DNA of 64,000 bases from Flavobacteriaceae bacterium (GCA_018402135.1 JAGYJF010000006.1:96921-160920), one strand, 5' to 3'; numbered from the stretch's first letter, positions 17,482-27,039 are shown. The notes: generated by a model from the sequence alone, not told the origin. A program made the numbers and translations.

Positions 17482-18591
17482 ATGACTACAGAAATTTTAA
17501 GTTCTTCTGAACTTTCCAAAGTTGCCCCGGTTTTTGGTCAAGCATCATTTGATGAGCATGAACAAATTGTTTTTTGCAACGACAAAGATACCGGTTTAAA
17601 GGCAATAATAGGAATTCATAACACTATTTTAGGACCTGCTTTAGGTGGTACGAGAATGTGGCAATACGCTAGCGAATGGGAAGCTTTAAACGATGTGTTG
17701 CGACTTTCTAGAGGCATGACCTTCAAGTCGGCCATAACAGGTTTAAATTTAGGTGGTGGAAAAGCGGTGATTATTGGTAATTCGAAAACTCAAAAGACAC
17801 CCGAATTAATGCGCAAATTTGGTGAGTTTGTTCATTCATTAAGTGGAAAGTACATCACAGCTGAAGATGTTGGTATGGAAACTGCGGATATGGATACGGT
17901 TCGTGAGGTAACACCTTATGTTACTGGAATATCTGAAAGTAATGGTGGTGCAGGAAATCCGTCTCCAATAACTGCTTATGGCGTATTTATGGGAATGAAG
18001 GCTGCTGCGAAATTTAAATATGGCTCCGATGTATTAGAAGATAAAATTGTCCTCGTACAAGGCGTTGGCCATGTTGGAGAGGCATTAGTAGAGCATTTGA
18101 CCAATGAAGGCGCACGCGTTATTATAGCAGATATAAGCGAAGAACGTCTAGAAAAGGTAAGTGCTAAGTATGGTGCCAGTATTTTTAGAGGCGAAAATTT
18201 GTTTTCTCAAAAAGTAGATATTTACGCACCGTGCGCTTTGGGTGCAACTATCAATGACGATACCATTTATAATATTCAAGCCAGCATAATTGCTGGTGCT
18301 GCAAACAACCAGTTGGCTGAGGAAAATAAACACGGAAAAATATTACAAGATCGGGGCATTATTTACGCACCAGATTTCCTTATCAATGCCGGCGGTATAA
18401 TTAATGTTTATGCGGAATTGGAGCATTATAACAAACAAGAAATAATGCGTAAAACCGAAAATATTTACAATACCACCTTAGAAATATTAGAACGTGCTCA
18501 GCAAAATAACGTCACTACAAATCATGCAGCCGTAAATATCGCTAAGGAACGAATTGCACAACGCAAGGCCGAAAATTTAAATACCTTATAA
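17482..18591 (+). CDS. Glu/Leu/Phe/Val dehydrogenase, probable leucine dehydrogenase
   Basis: This 369-aa protein has the amino acid dehydrogenase core LGPALGGTRMWQYAS, the catalytic Lys region GLNLGGGKAVIIG at about residues 90-102 and an NAD-binding motif GVGHVGEALVEHL at about 194-206. Length and motifs fit the leucine/valine dehydrogenase branch (about 365 aa) rather than the larger glutamate dehydrogenases. It converts branched-chain amino acids and NAD+ to 2-oxoacids, NADH and ammonia; the exact substrate cannot be read from sequence. HMG-CoA lyase, the last step of leucine breakdown, is encoded 5 kb away but not in an operon. Confidence 0.93.
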   Translation: MTTEILSSSELSKVAPVFGQASFDEHEQIVFCNDKDTGLKAIIGIHNTILGPALGGTRMWQYASEWEALNDVLRLSRGMTFKSAITGLNLGGGKAVIIGNSKTQKTPELMRKFGEFVHSLSGKYITAEDVGMETADMDTVREVTPYVTGISESNGGAGNPSPITAYGVFMGMKAAAKFKYGSDVLEDKIVLVQGVGHVGEALVEHLTNEGARVIIADISEERLEKVSAKYGASIFRGENLFSQKVDIYAPCALGATINDDTIYNIQASIIAGAANNQLAEENKHGKILQDRGIIYAPDFLINAGGIINVYAELEHYNKQEIMRKTENIYNTTLEILERAQQNNVTTNHAAVNIAKERIAQRKAENLNTL

Positions 18592-18610
18592 GATTTAAAA
18601 AGTATTAGGT

Positions 18611-18618
18611 TACTTTTG
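18611..18618 (+). promoter_or_regulatory. -7 box upstream of nusB
   Basis: TACTTTTG fits TAnnTTTG, 71 nt before the nusB ATG, leaving a leader of about 65 nt. No clear -33 box. Confidence 0.45.
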
Positions 18619-18688
18619 CAAACTATTAGTTAACTAAAAAGCGCCATGACGTTGGTGTTGTAATTAGGAATAAATAAGTTCTTTAACA

Positions 18689-19633
18689 ATGTTAAATAGA
18701 AGACACATTAGAATTAAGGTAATGCAAACACTTTTTGCTTTTGATGGCAACGAGGCGAGTAACTTTAATACCGATCAAAAATTTTTAATGGAAAGCATGG
18801 ATGGTATGTACGATTTGTATTTACTAATGATGTCGTTATTTATCGAAATCCACAAAAAATCTGAAGATCAATATAAAAAACTTCAAAACCGACTATCGGT
18901 TGATTCAAATAAAGTGAAGCCAACTAAGCACTTGGTTAACAATAAGTTGTTGTTGAAAATATCAGATAATAAATTACTTTTAGAATCCATTACCAACCGG
19001 AAAATCAACCTTTGGGATTTAGATTTTGAATATGTTGATATTATTTATAAAAACATTGTTAAAAGCGATTTGTTTTCCACTTATACCAAAAAACAAAATC
19101 CAAATTTTGAGGATGATAAATATTTCATTGTAGAAATTTTCAAAACAATCATCGCGTCCAACGATAAATTATACGATTATCTAGAAGATAAAAAAATCAC
19201 CTGGATTGACGATTTACCAATCATAAACACCAACTTACTCAAGCTTTTAAAGCAAGTTAAATCTAATTCATCAGACGGTTATTTTCTGCCAGAACTCTAC
19301 AAGGATGATGACGATAAACAGTTTGCGATTCAACTTTTCCAAAAAACAATTTTGAATAAAGCTGAACTTTCTCAAGCGATGGTTGGTAAAACAACTAATT
19401 GGGATTCAGATAGATTGGCTAATATTGATTCGCTGCTTATTACCATGGCTATTTGCGAATTTCAAAAGTTTCCATCTATTCCTATTAAAGTAACCATCAA
19501 CGAATATTTAGAAATTGCAAAAGAATACTCAACGCCAAAAAGCAGTACATTTATAAACGGTGTTTTAGATAATTTAGCGAAAGAATATCAAAATAATGGT
19601 TCATTAAATAAGGTTGGTAGAGGATTAGTGTAG
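18689..19633 (+). CDS. nusB: transcription antitermination protein NusB, long Bacteroidota form
   Basis: This 314-aa protein is about twice the length of the E. coli protein. It starts with LNRRHIRIKVMQTLFAFDG, the Arg-rich RNA-binding start of NusB, and the C-terminal half carries the canonical NusB end (NIDSLLITMAICEFQKFPSI, then PIKVTINEYLEIAKEYSTPK, then FINGVLDNLAKE). The middle insert (about residues 30-200) is helical and typical of Bacteroidota NusB. It acts with NusE (S10) at boxA in rRNA antitermination. It is followed by a DUF1573 gene with its own -7 box. Confidence 0.95.
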   Translation: MLNRRHIRIKVMQTLFAFDGNEASNFNTDQKFLMESMDGMYDLYLLMMSLFIEIHKKSEDQYKKLQNRLSVDSNKVKPTKHLVNNKLLLKISDNKLLLESITNRKINLWDLDFEYVDIIYKNIVKSDLFSTYTKKQNPNFEDDKYFIVEIFKTIIASNDKLYDYLEDKKITWIDDLPIINTNLLKLLKQVKSNSSDGYFLPELYKDDDDKQFAIQLFQKTILNKAELSQAMVGKTTNWDSDRLANIDSLLITMAICEFQKFPSIPIKVTINEYLEIAKEYSTPKSSTFINGVLDNLAKEYQNNGSLNKVGRGLV

Positions 19634-19698
19634 TTTCAGTTAATCGGTTTAAAGCGTTAAGAGACCTATAAATGTTTTAACAACTACAAAATAATTAC

Positions 19699-19706
19699 TA
19701 CATTTG
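19699..19706 (+). promoter_or_regulatory. -7 box upstream of the DUF1573-yajC pair
   Basis: TACATTTG fits TAnnTTTG, 46 nt before the ATG. The -33 region (around 19674) is T-rich but not TTTG. Confidence 0.45.
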
Positions 19707-19751
19707 ACCTTTAATGCAGCAAATCAAATACAATAATTAAAATTTTAAGTA

Positions 19752-20231
19752 ATGAAAAAAGTAATTTTAGGATTAAGTGCTTTGTGTTTAGTAATCACAA
19801 CTTCATGTAAAGAAGACGCTACCGTAAAAATTAAATCAGAAAATGTTGCTGAAGCAGCAGATAGAGATGCCAATGCGGGTAATTTTCCAATTCTCTCTTT
19901 TGATAAAATGGAGCATGATTTTGGTACGCTAGAAGATGGAACGCCTGTTGAAACTACTTTTAAATACACCAATACTGGTAACGCTATGTTAGTAGTAAGT
20001 GATATTAAAAGTACTTGTGGATGTACTGTGCCTTCTAACTGGACAAGAGAAGTTGCTCCTGGAGAAACAGGTGAGTTTAACGTAAAGTTTAATGGTAAAG
20101 GTGCAAATCAAGTACAGAAATCAGTAGACCTTACAACCAACACCGAAAAAGGTAAAGAAACTGTAAGAATTAAAGCTTTCATTAACCCAAGTTCTACAGC
20201 AGGCTCTGCTTCAATTACACCAATTCAATAG
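19752..20231 (+). CDS. DUF1573 domain lipoprotein
   Basis: This 159-aa protein has a lipoprotein signal (LSALCLVITTSCKED; lipobox Cys at residue 18) and a single DUF1573 domain at about 45-130: FDKMEHDFGTLEDGTPVETT, then FKYTNTGNAMLVVSD, and the hallmark STCGCTVPSNW. The domain has an immunoglobulin-like fold and is common on the Bacteroidota cell surface; no precise function is known. It is followed after 6 bp by yajC, so the two are co-transcribed. Confidence 0.92.
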   Translation: MKKVILGLSALCLVITTSCKEDATVKIKSENVAEAADRDANAGNFPILSFDKMEHDFGTLEDGTPVETTFKYTNTGNAMLVVSDIKSTCGCTVPSNWTREVAPGETGEFNVKFNGKGANQVQKSVDLTTNTEKGKETVRIKAFINPSSTAGSASITPIQ

Positions 20232-20237
20232 TAAGAC

Positions 20238-20528
20238 ATGGGTGAAGGAATAGGTTCGTTTTTGCCATTTGTGGCAATGTTTGCAGTTGTATATTTCTTT
20301 ATGATTGCGCCGCAGCTTAAACGACAAAAGAAAGAAAAGAAGTTCGCTAGTGAAATTAAGAAAGGTGATAGAATTATTACCAAAAGCGGCATGTATGGTA
20401 AAATTATAGAACTTAACGATAAAGATAACAGCTGTGTGATTGAAACACTCGCTGGTAAAATTAAGTTTGATAGATCTGCTATTTCTATGGAAATGAGCAC
20501 CAAACTTCAGTCAACAGCCGAAGCTTAA
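20238..20528 (+). CDS. yajC: preprotein translocase subunit YajC
   Basis: This 96-aa protein has one membrane helix (FLPFVAMFAVVYFFMIAPQL, residues about 8-27) followed by a basic linker and the YajC core KKGDRIITKSGMYGKIIELN. It associates with SecDF in the cytoplasmic membrane. Length matches the family. It lies 6 bp downstream of the DUF1573 lipoprotein gene and is followed by a strong bidirectional terminator. Confidence 0.95.
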   Translation: MGEGIGSFLPFVAMFAVVYFFMIAPQLKRQKKEKKFASEIKKGDRIITKSGMYGKIIELNDKDNSCVIETLAGKIKFDRSAISMEMSTKLQSTAEA

Positions 20529-20551
20529 TTTCTTAGTAAAAAAAAACATTT

Positions 20552-20587
20552 AAAAAAACCGTTTCAATTATTTGAAGCGGTTTTTTT
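20552..20587. terminator. bidirectional terminator between yajC and pepT
   Basis: The arms AAAAAAACCGTTTCAA and TTGAAGCGGTTTTTTT pair nearly perfectly (one G-T) around a TTAT loop. Poly-A and poly-T flanks let it work for both convergent genes. Confidence 0.9.
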
Positions 20588-20588
20588 A

Positions 20589-21833
20589 TTACTTCTTTTG
20601 TTTTTTAGCGGTTAACTCGGCAATTTTACAAATCACTTCCGTTGCCTTCATCATACTTTCCACAGGAACGTATTCGTATCTCCCATGAAAGTTATGGCCT
20701 CCAGCAAAAATATTTGGACAGGGCAAACCCATAAACGATAATTGCGACCCGTCGGTTCCGCCGCGAATGGCTTTTATTAAGGGCTTAATGTCCAATTCTT
20801 TCATAGCTTCTTCGGCAATATCAACAGTATGCATGACCGGCAGAATCTTTTCTTTCATATTGAAATATTGATCGGTAATGGTTACTAAAATTATAGGTTT
20901 ACCGTATTGGCTATTTAATTCTATCGCCAGTTTATGCATCATTTCTTTACGCGCCTCAAATTTATCCCGATCGTGGTCTCTAATAATGTAATGTAATTTG
21001 GTTTCATCCACTTTTCCATCTATTTGATGCAAATGAAAAAAGCCTTGGTATTCTTCGGTGTGCTCAGGCGTTTCGAGTCTCGGTAAGGCATTTATAAAGT
21101 CGGTTGCAATATACATCGAATTGATCATTTTCCCTTTGGCATAACCCGGATGTACTATTTTACCTTCCACGGTAATAACAGCTCCTGCAGCGTTAAAATT
21201 TTCGTATTCTAACTCACCAATTTGGCTTCCATCCATAGTGTAAGCCCAGTCGGCTCCAAATTTTTCTACATCAAATTTATGGGCGCCGCGACCAATTTCT
21301 TCATCAGGAGTAAAACACACTCTAATGTTGCCGTGTTCGATTTCGGGATGGTTGATGAGGTATTCCATGGCCGACATAATTTCGGTAATTCCAGCTTTAT
21401 CATCGGCACCAAGAAGGGTAGTGCCGTCAGTGGTTATGATAGTTTGACCCGTATATTGAAGTATATCATCAAAATAGTCGGGTGATAAAACGATGTTTTT
21501 TTCAGAATTTAAAACAATGTCTTTACCATCATAGTTTTCAATAATTTGCGGTTTTACATTGGCTCCAGTGAAATCGGGTGAGGTATCAAAATGTGAAATA
21601 AAACCAATAGTTGGTACATCAACATCCACATTGCTAGGCAAGGTAGCCATAACATAGGCATTTTTATCAATGCTAATATCATGCATTCCCATGGTTTTAA
21701 GCTCTTCAAAAAGCTTGTTGGCTAAATTCCATTGTTTTTGTGTGCTTGGTGTGGTATCCGAATTTGGATCAGATTCAGTGTCTATGGTTACATAGCTTAT
21801 AAATCTATCTATAATAGCTTGTTTTGAAATCAT
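20589..21833 (-). CDS. pepT: peptidase T (tripeptide aminopeptidase)
   Basis: This 414-aa M20B metallopeptidase has its zinc and catalytic blocks in order: GFISHFDTSPDF (about residues 78-89), LLGADDKAGI (about 140-149), CFTPDEEIGRGAH with catalytic Glu (about 174-186) and GGTDGSQLSFMGLP near 370, with the C-terminal His in GGHNFHGRYEYVP. It removes the N-terminal residue from tripeptides in the cytosol. No signal peptide. Length is that of E. coli PepT (408 aa). Confidence 0.96.
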   Translation of the reverse strand: MISKQAIIDRFISYVTIDTESDPNSDTTPSTQKQWNLANKLFEELKTMGMHDISIDKNAYVMATLPSNVDVDVPTIGFISHFDTSPDFTGANVKPQIIENYDGKDIVLNSEKNIVLSPDYFDDILQYTGQTIITTDGTTLLGADDKAGITEIMSAMEYLINHPEIEHGNIRVCFTPDEEIGRGAHKFDVEKFGADWAYTMDGSQIGELEYENFNAAGAVITVEGKIVHPGYAKGKMINSMYIATDFINALPRLETPEHTEEYQGFFHLHQIDGKVDETKLHYIIRDHDRDKFEARKEMMHKLAIELNSQYGKPIILVTITDQYFNMKEKILPVMHTVDIAEEAMKELDIKPLIKAIRGGTDGSQLSFMGLPCPNIFAGGHNFHGRYEYVPVESMMKATEVICKIAELTAKKQKK

Positions 21834-21919
21834 TTTTGAATTATTTACTCAAAAGTATTGAACACAATTTTAAGTTACAAGACATCTAGTACATTCTTTT
21901 TTGTTGTGTGCTTTTAAGT

Positions 21920-21927
21920 TATTTTTG
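21920..21927 (+). promoter_or_regulatory. -7 box of pyrD
   Basis: TATTTTTG fits TAnnTTTG, 19 nt before the chosen ATG (21946), with TTTTTTG 16 nt upstream. It supports the ATG at 21946 over the upstream TTG at 21901, which would lie before the promoter. Confidence 0.55.
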
Positions 21928-21945
21928 CAGGGCAATAATTCTTTT

Positions 21946-22968
21946 ATGTATAAGTATTTCGTTCAACCAATTTTGTTTTACTTCGATCCTGAAAAGGTTC
22001 ATTACTTCACCTTTTCGCTCATAAAAAACCTATGTAAATTACCTGGAGTTAAGTACATTTTGAAATCAATATACAATTTGGAAAACAAATCCCTAGAGCG
22101 TGAAGTATTTGGTTTGACATTTAAAAATCCTGTTGGCCTGGCTGCAGGATTTGATAAAGATGCTAAATTATACAATGAATTATCCCATTTAGGATTTGGC
22201 TTTATCGAAATTGGAACCATCACGCCGCAAGCTCAAGAAGGTAACCCAAAAAAACGCTTATTTCGATTAAAAAGGGACCAAGCGATCATCAATAGAATGG
22301 GTTTTAACAATGGTGGCATGCATGCTGCCGTCGAGCGGTTAAAGAAAAATAAAAATGTTTTAATCGGCGGTAACATCGGAAAAAATAAATTAACCCCGAA
22401 TGAAAATGCTGTTGATGATTATAAGTTGTGTTTTGAAGCACTTTACGATTATGTAGATTATTTTGTAGTGAATGTCAGTTCGCCTAATACGCCTAACTTA
22501 CGGGAACTTCAAGATAAAGAACCTTTAACAAAACTCTTAAATGTACTTCAAATTGAAAACCATAAAAAACAGAAGCCAAAACCAATTTTATTAAAAATTG
22601 CACCCGATTTAACAAACGACCAACTTTTGGATATCATAGATATTGTTAAGTCGACTAAAATAGCTGGTGTTATTGCCACCAATACAACAATTAGCAGAGA
22701 TGGCTTGGAAAGTGATGATAAAGATGAAATTGGTGGTTTAAGCGGAAAACCTTTAACGAAGAAGTCAACAGAGGTAATTAAGTTTTTATCTGAAAAAAGC
22801 GGTAAGGCTTTCCCTATTATTGGAGTTGGCGGAATACATTCAGCGCAAGATGCCATTGATAAATTAGATGCGGGTGCGAGTTTGGTGCAGCTTTATACGG
22901 GTTTTATATATGAAGGACCAGCACTTATCAAGTCCATTAACAAAGCAATTATGGCCAGAAGCAACTAA
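21946..22968 (+). CDS. pyrD: dihydroorotate dehydrogenase (quinone), class 2
   Basis: This is a 340-aa protein from ATG 21946. The N-terminal helical extension ([20 protein letters not shown]) marks the membrane-bound class 2 enzyme. FMN site [15 protein letters not shown], catalytic Ser loop [25 protein letters not shown] and the C-terminal [13 protein letters not shown] are all present. It oxidises dihydroorotate to orotate with quinone as acceptor in pyrimidine synthesis. The next gene (LysE family) begins 5 bp downstream, so they may share a transcript. Confidence 0.97.
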   Translation: MYKYFVQPILFYFDPEKVHYFTFSLIKNLCKLPGVKYILKSIYNLENKSLEREVFGLTFKNPVGLAAGFDKDAKLYNELSHLGFGFIEIGTITPQAQEGNPKKRLFRLKRDQAIINRMGFNNGGMHAAVERLKKNKNVLIGGNIGKNKLTPNENAVDDYKLCFEALYDYVDYFVVNVSSPNTPNLRELQDKEPLTKLLNVLQIENHKKQKPKPILLKIAPDLTNDQLLDIIDIVKSTKIAGVIATNTTISRDGLESDDKDEIGGLSGKPLTKKSTEVIKFLSEKSGKAFPIIGVGGIHSAQDAIDKLDAGASLVQLYTGFIYEGPALIKSINKAIMARSN

Positions 22969-22973
22969 TAATT

Positions 22974-23588
22974 TTGAACTACGAAACGCTTATTTCATTT
23001 GCATTGGCAACCTCGGCCTTGGCAATTTCGCCAGGACCCGATAATATTTATGTGCTGGTGCAAAGCATTACCAATGGCGTAAAATACGGAATGGCAACAG
23101 TTGCCGGACTTATTTCAGGTTGCATCGTGCACACCACTTTATTGGCCTTTGGTTTATCGGCTATTATTAAAACCAACGATCATATTTACACGGCCATAAA
23201 AATATTTGGAGCTGCTTACTTGCTGTACCTCGCTTATAAAGTTTTTAGAAGCGATTCAAAGATTAGCCTTTCTGGAGATGCACCAAAAAAGAGTATGCTG
23301 CAATTATTTAAGCAAGGCGTTATTATGAATGTGTTGAACCCGAAGGTGACTATTTTCTTCCTGGCCTTTTTCCCTGGATTTTTATTTAGTGACAGTTTGA
23401 GTACGGAAATTCAGTTTTACGTTCTTGGTTTTATTTTTATGTTGGTGTCCTTTGTGATTTTTTCAGGTATTGCTTTTGCATCGGGAAGTATTTCTAAATT
23501 CACCTCGAGAAATTCAGGGGTGAATCAGTTTTTTAAATGGTTGCAAATTGTTGTATTTGTTGGTATTGCGGTTTATATTCTGCTATAG
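22974..23588 (+). CDS. LysE family amino-acid exporter
   Basis: This 204-aa protein has about six membrane helices and the family start ALAISPGPDNIYVLVQSITN, where SPGPD is the LysE/RhtB signature. The middle MLQLFKQGVIMNVLNPKVTI is also conserved. The start is a TTG (22974); no ATG in frame precedes the conserved region. Substrate (amino acid or derivative) cannot be read from sequence. It is placed tightly behind pyrD. Confidence 0.92.
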   Translation: MNYETLISFALATSALAISPGPDNIYVLVQSITNGVKYGMATVAGLISGCIVHTTLLAFGLSAIIKTNDHIYTAIKIFGAAYLLYLAYKVFRSDSKISLSGDAPKKSMLQLFKQGVIMNVLNPKVTIFFLAFFPGFLFSDSLSTEIQFYVLGFIFMLVSFVIFSGIAFASGSISKFTSRNSGVNQFFKWLQIVVFVGIAVYILL

Positions 23589-23639
23589 TTTTAGCTTATC
23601 AATCTTCGACGCAAAATTCTTTCTTATATTTGAATTCAA

Positions 23640-24503
23640 ATGAAGCAATCATTGAAAATTATAGAATGTCCGCGGGATGCCATGCAAGGCATCAAGATGT
23701 TCATTCCAACCGAAAAAAAGGTTCAGTATATCCAATCCTTATTGCGCGTTGGTTTTGATACTATTGACTTTGGCAGTTTTGTCTCACCCAAAGCAATTCC
23801 GCAAATGGTAGATACATCTGAAGTTTTGGCCAAACTCGATTTAAGTAAAACCACTAGTAAATTATTAGCGATTATCGCCAATACCAGAGGTGCACAGGAT
23901 GCTGCCCAACATAAAGAAATTAATTATTTAGGATTTCCATTTTCCATTTCTGAAAACTTTCAAATGCGAAACACGCATAAAACTATAGCAGAGTCTATTG
24001 TGACTTTAAATGAAATTTTAGAGATAGCAGACACGTCTGGAAAAGAAGTCGTTGTGTATATTTCGATGGGTTTTGGCAATCCTTATGGTGATCCATGGAA
24101 TGTGGATATCGTAGGGGAATGGACTGAAAAATTAGCAACCATGGGTGTAAAGATTTTATCATTGAGTGATACCGTTGGCACTTCCGATCCTGAAACCATC
24201 GACTATTTGTTTTCTAATTTAATTCCAAAATATCCACAAATTGAATTTGGTGCCCATTTACATACCACGCCAAGCACTTGGTTTGAAAAGGTAGACGCCG
24301 CCCATAAAGCAGGATGCATGCGTTTTGATGGCGCTATTCAAGGCTTTGGTGGCTGCCCGATGGCCAAAAATGAACTTACGGGCAATATGCCAACTGAAAG
24401 ATTGCTCTCGTATTTTACCCAACAAAAATTAAATAATTTGAATGCTTTAAGTTTTGAAAGTGCTTATAATGAAGCAACCAAGATATTTTCGGTGTATCAT
24501 TAG
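23640..24503 (+). CDS. hydroxymethylglutaryl-CoA lyase
   Basis: This 287-aa TIM-barrel enzyme of the HMGL family begins IIECPRDAMQGIK (Arg-Asp of the active site; Ala-Met replaces the usual Gly-Leu) and continues FDTIDFGSFVSPKAIPQM. The metal-binding HLH is in GAHLHTTPSTW and the catalytic Cys is in GFGGCPMAKNELTGNMPTE. It cleaves HMG-CoA to acetoacetate and acetyl-CoA at the end of leucine degradation. Length is slightly below the usual 300, as in other flavobacterial copies. Confidence 0.94.
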   Translation: MKQSLKIIECPRDAMQGIKMFIPTEKKVQYIQSLLRVGFDTIDFGSFVSPKAIPQMVDTSEVLAKLDLSKTTSKLLAIIANTRGAQDAAQHKEINYLGFPFSISENFQMRNTHKTIAESIVTLNEILEIADTSGKEVVVYISMGFGNPYGDPWNVDIVGEWTEKLATMGVKILSLSDTVGTSDPETIDYLFSNLIPKYPQIEFGAHLHTTPSTWFEKVDAAHKAGCMRFDGAIQGFGGCPMAKNELTGNMPTERLLSYFTQQKLNNLNALSFESAYNEATKIFSVYH

Positions 24504-24520
24504 AGTTTGTTAATAATAAA

Positions 24521-24550
24521 AAAGGTTTGCCAAATCAATGACAAACCTTT
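24521..24550 (-). terminator. terminator of the FecA-like receptor gene
   Basis: The perfect 9-bp stem AAAGGTTTG / CAAACCTTT has a 12-nt loop. On the minus strand it is followed by TTTATTATT, so it mainly serves the minus-strand gene. Confidence 0.75.
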
Positions 24551-24578
24551 CACACTTAAAAAAATCACTCAAATAAAC

Positions 24579-26810
24579 TTAAAACCTAAATTCTAAACCA
24601 CCATAAACGCCAAACGGATGTCCAGGCCTTAATCCTGATGGTACTCTTGATACAGCATACGTTTCGTCAAGTAAATTAATAACATTTGCAGTTAAACTCA
24701 GTTGCTTCAATAAATGATATTTAGCCGCAAAATCTACAATAAAATTCGATTCAACCAATTCATTTTGAGGAATGCTACCTGTGCCAGCCATGGTTCGGAA
24801 TTCGCCATTAAATCTGCCGCTTAAGCTAAGGTCGAATTTGGCGTGTTCTAAACCAATCATCATATTAAATTGATGCTTTGGGATGTATGGTAATTCATCA
24901 CCTTCGGTTACTTCACCCCATAAACCTTCGTTGCTGCTAAAGCTGGATTGAAATTCGGTGTTTGTAAGAGTGTAACCAAATGTAATTGGAAGACTTAAAT
25001 TATCATTTTTTGATAATAGGTCGTAATTCAATAATAATTCCAAACCATTAACTAAAACACCACCAGCATTAAACTGTTCTAGTGAGCCAGAACCACCTGT
25101 TGCTGCTAAATCACTTCCGAGCAAATTGCTGTAATCGTTGTAAAACCCGATAACTTCACCGCGAATTTCTCCCAATACAAACCTTGAACCTAGTTCGTAA
25201 TTGATACTTTCTTCAGCTTTCTGTCCCGGTTGGTTACTCGGTGGTGAAAAACCCTTATGAACACCACCGAATACGGAAATATCATTGGTAAAAGCATAAT
25301 TGAAACCAATTCCAGGAATCCAAACTTCAACGCGATTTTCTCTTTCAGATGCCGATCCAGGATTTCTTCCTGGATTGTTGCTGCCAAAATCTATGCGGTC
25401 AAGTAAAATGTTTTCGTAGCGTAAACCTGGAGAAACGGTTAGATTTTTGTATTTAAATTTGTACATAGCAAAGGCAGCTAGAGCATTGGCGCTGCTAATA
25501 CGATTGGCGCCTGATCCTTCTACAGCATCAAAAGTAAGGTTCATGATACCATTTACGATATTAAAACGATCGTCCCACTGAAATCGATCTTCTTCGTCGT
25601 AATGATAACGCAAACCAACTTCTATATCATGAAAGGTTTCATTGCCATAAAAATGGAAATCAAACTTTGATTGAATACCTTGAGAATAATACGCTCTGTT
25701 ATTGGCACGCACAAAAAAGGCATCGTTGGAGGCGTCTTCATCGCCTCTAATGATAGCCATATGAGAACTAAACTGCTCTGGATTTGATAAAATATCCGTG
25801 ATACCTACTTTTTCACCATTGGCACTTACGTCATTTAGTTTGTACCAATTTCTTGAAAATTTATTATGGTAAGCTTGGGTGGTCAATCTCAAATCTTTTG
25901 TGAAATCTAAGGTATGCGTTAACATCAATTGAACATGCTCGGTGGTAATGTTATCAACTTGCGATGCTGCGTATCTATCAAATGGTGCGTTTGCAAAATC
26001 TTCATCTGTTAAACCTAAATAAGTTTCGTTAGAATCTTGATCGGAATATTGAAACTTGGCTTCAAGCGATTGTTGTAGCGACGCTTCCTTTCGGCTATTA
26101 ACTCTAAACTTCGCTACTACATCGTTGATATCAAAGCCAGTATTCGCACCAGAAGGTAAATTTTTAAATCCGTTGGAAGCATGGTTTAAAAACTCAACCA
26201 TATAGCCGACAGTTTCCTTTTGATCGCCAACTCTTGCATGTAATTGCGAAGTTTCAAACGAACCATAACTTGCTCTCACTTGTCCTTGAAAGGTGTTTGG
26301 TATTTGGGCAGAAACAAAATTAATGGCGCCACCTGTGGTGAACGGTCCGTATTGTATTTGACTACTTCCTTTTAAAATTTCAACAGCTTGCATTCTGGCA
26401 ACCGATGGGAAATAGTAGGCTGCAGGAGCGCTATAAGGCGCAGGTGCGATGAGTACACCATCTTCCATAATCGAAATTTTCGCACTTCTTTCTGGAGATG
26501 TACCTCTTAAACTAATATTAGGTCTAAGACCAAAACCATCTTCTTCGTAAAAATTAACCCCCGGAACCGATCTTAACACCCGATTGATATCGGTATAATT
26601 GAATTTTTTAAGTTCTTCAGGTGAAATGTAATAAGAGGAACCTGTTCGATTTTTAGCCACATATTTATTGCCAAAAATAACGTTGGCATTTAAAATTACT
26701 TCATCTAGTTTCTGAATTGAATCTTGTGCTTTGGCGGTTTTAGTTTCATCGTTTTGAGAATATACAATTGCGCAGAACGATAATAAAATTGACGTTAGTA
26801 GCTTTTTCAT
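24579..26810 (-). CDS. TonB-dependent outer-membrane receptor, FecA-like
   Basis: This 743-aa protein has a signal peptide (LLTSILLSFCAIVYSQ), a short N-terminal tail, a plug domain (FNYDINRVLR is preceded by SPEELKKFNYTDINR; then SVPGVNFYEEDGFGLRPNIS, LRGTSPERSAKISIMEDGV) and a 22-strand barrel ending in an aromatic residue (GVYGGLEFRF). Plug wording matches the Fe(III)-dicitrate FecA group, but there is no N-terminal signalling domain. A ferric siderophore or citrate substrate is inferred. A strong promoter and a 17-bp palindrome lie upstream. Confidence 0.9.
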   Translation of the reverse strand: MKKLLTSILLSFCAIVYSQNDETKTAKAQDSIQKLDEVILNANVIFGNKYVAKNRTGSSYYISPEELKKFNYTDINRVLRSVPGVNFYEEDGFGLRPNISLRGTSPERSAKISIMEDGVLIAPAPYSAPAAYYFPSVARMQAVEILKGSSQIQYGPFTTGGAINFVSAQIPNTFQGQVRASYGSFETSQLHARVGDQKETVGYMVEFLNHASNGFKNLPSGANTGFDINDVVAKFRVNSRKEASLQQSLEAKFQYSDQDSNETYLGLTDEDFANAPFDRYAASQVDNITTEHVQLMLTHTLDFTKDLRLTTQAYHNKFSRNWYKLNDVSANGEKVGITDILSNPEQFSSHMAIIRGDEDASNDAFFVRANNRAYYSQGIQSKFDFHFYGNETFHDIEVGLRYHYDEEDRFQWDDRFNIVNGIMNLTFDAVEGSGANRISSANALAAFAMYKFKYKNLTVSPGLRYENILLDRIDFGSNNPGRNPGSASERENRVEVWIPGIGFNYAFTNDISVFGGVHKGFSPPSNQPGQKAEESINYELGSRFVLGEIRGEVIGFYNDYSNLLGSDLAATGGSGSLEQFNAGGVLVNGLELLLNYDLLSKNDNLSLPITFGYTLTNTEFQSSFSSNEGLWGEVTEGDELPYIPKHQFNMMIGLEHAKFDLSLSGRFNGEFRTMAGTGSIPQNELVESNFIVDFAAKYHLLKQLSLTANVINLLDETYAVSRVPSGLRPGHPFGVYGGLEFRF

Positions 26811-26850
26811 TAATTTAGACTTAATATAAATAGTTATATTTTTTCGACTG

Positions 26851-26881
26851 CAAATGTATTATGCAATTATTAATTTTCAAA
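26851..26881 (-). promoter_or_regulatory. promoter of the FecA-like receptor gene
   Basis: On the minus strand TTTG (26881-26878), 19 nt, TACATTTG (26858-26851): an exact match to the Bacteroidota housekeeping promoter. The start of transcription would lie near 26845, giving a leader of about 35 nt. Confidence 0.75.
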
Positions 26882-26883
26882 GC

Positions 26884-26900
26884 TTATTTAGAATAAATAA
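26884..26900. promoter_or_regulatory. 17-bp palindrome next to the receptor promoter, candidate operator
   Basis: TTATTTA-gaa-TAAATAA is a perfect 7-bp inverted repeat with a 3-nt spacer, two bases upstream of the -33 box. A metal-responsive regulator site (Fur or DtxR type) is a guess from the gene downstream. Confidence 0.4.
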
Positions 26901-27007
26901 AAATAAAATTCACAACAAAATGTTTATGATATATTTAGTGCTAAAATTATTTTCGGACTTGTCTTTTTAAAAAGAATAGCCTTTCATAATAGCATAAAAA
27001 AAAGCAG

Positions 27008-27015
27008 TATCTTTG
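27008..27015 (+). promoter_or_regulatory. -7 box of guaB
   Basis: TATCTTTG fits TAnnTTTG, 24 nt before ATG 27040; TTTC 22 nt upstream is a weak -33. It argues against the in-frame upstream start at 27013, which overlaps the box. Confidence 0.55.
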
Positions 27016-27039
27016 CACGCAATTCAAAGTAATTGCAGC

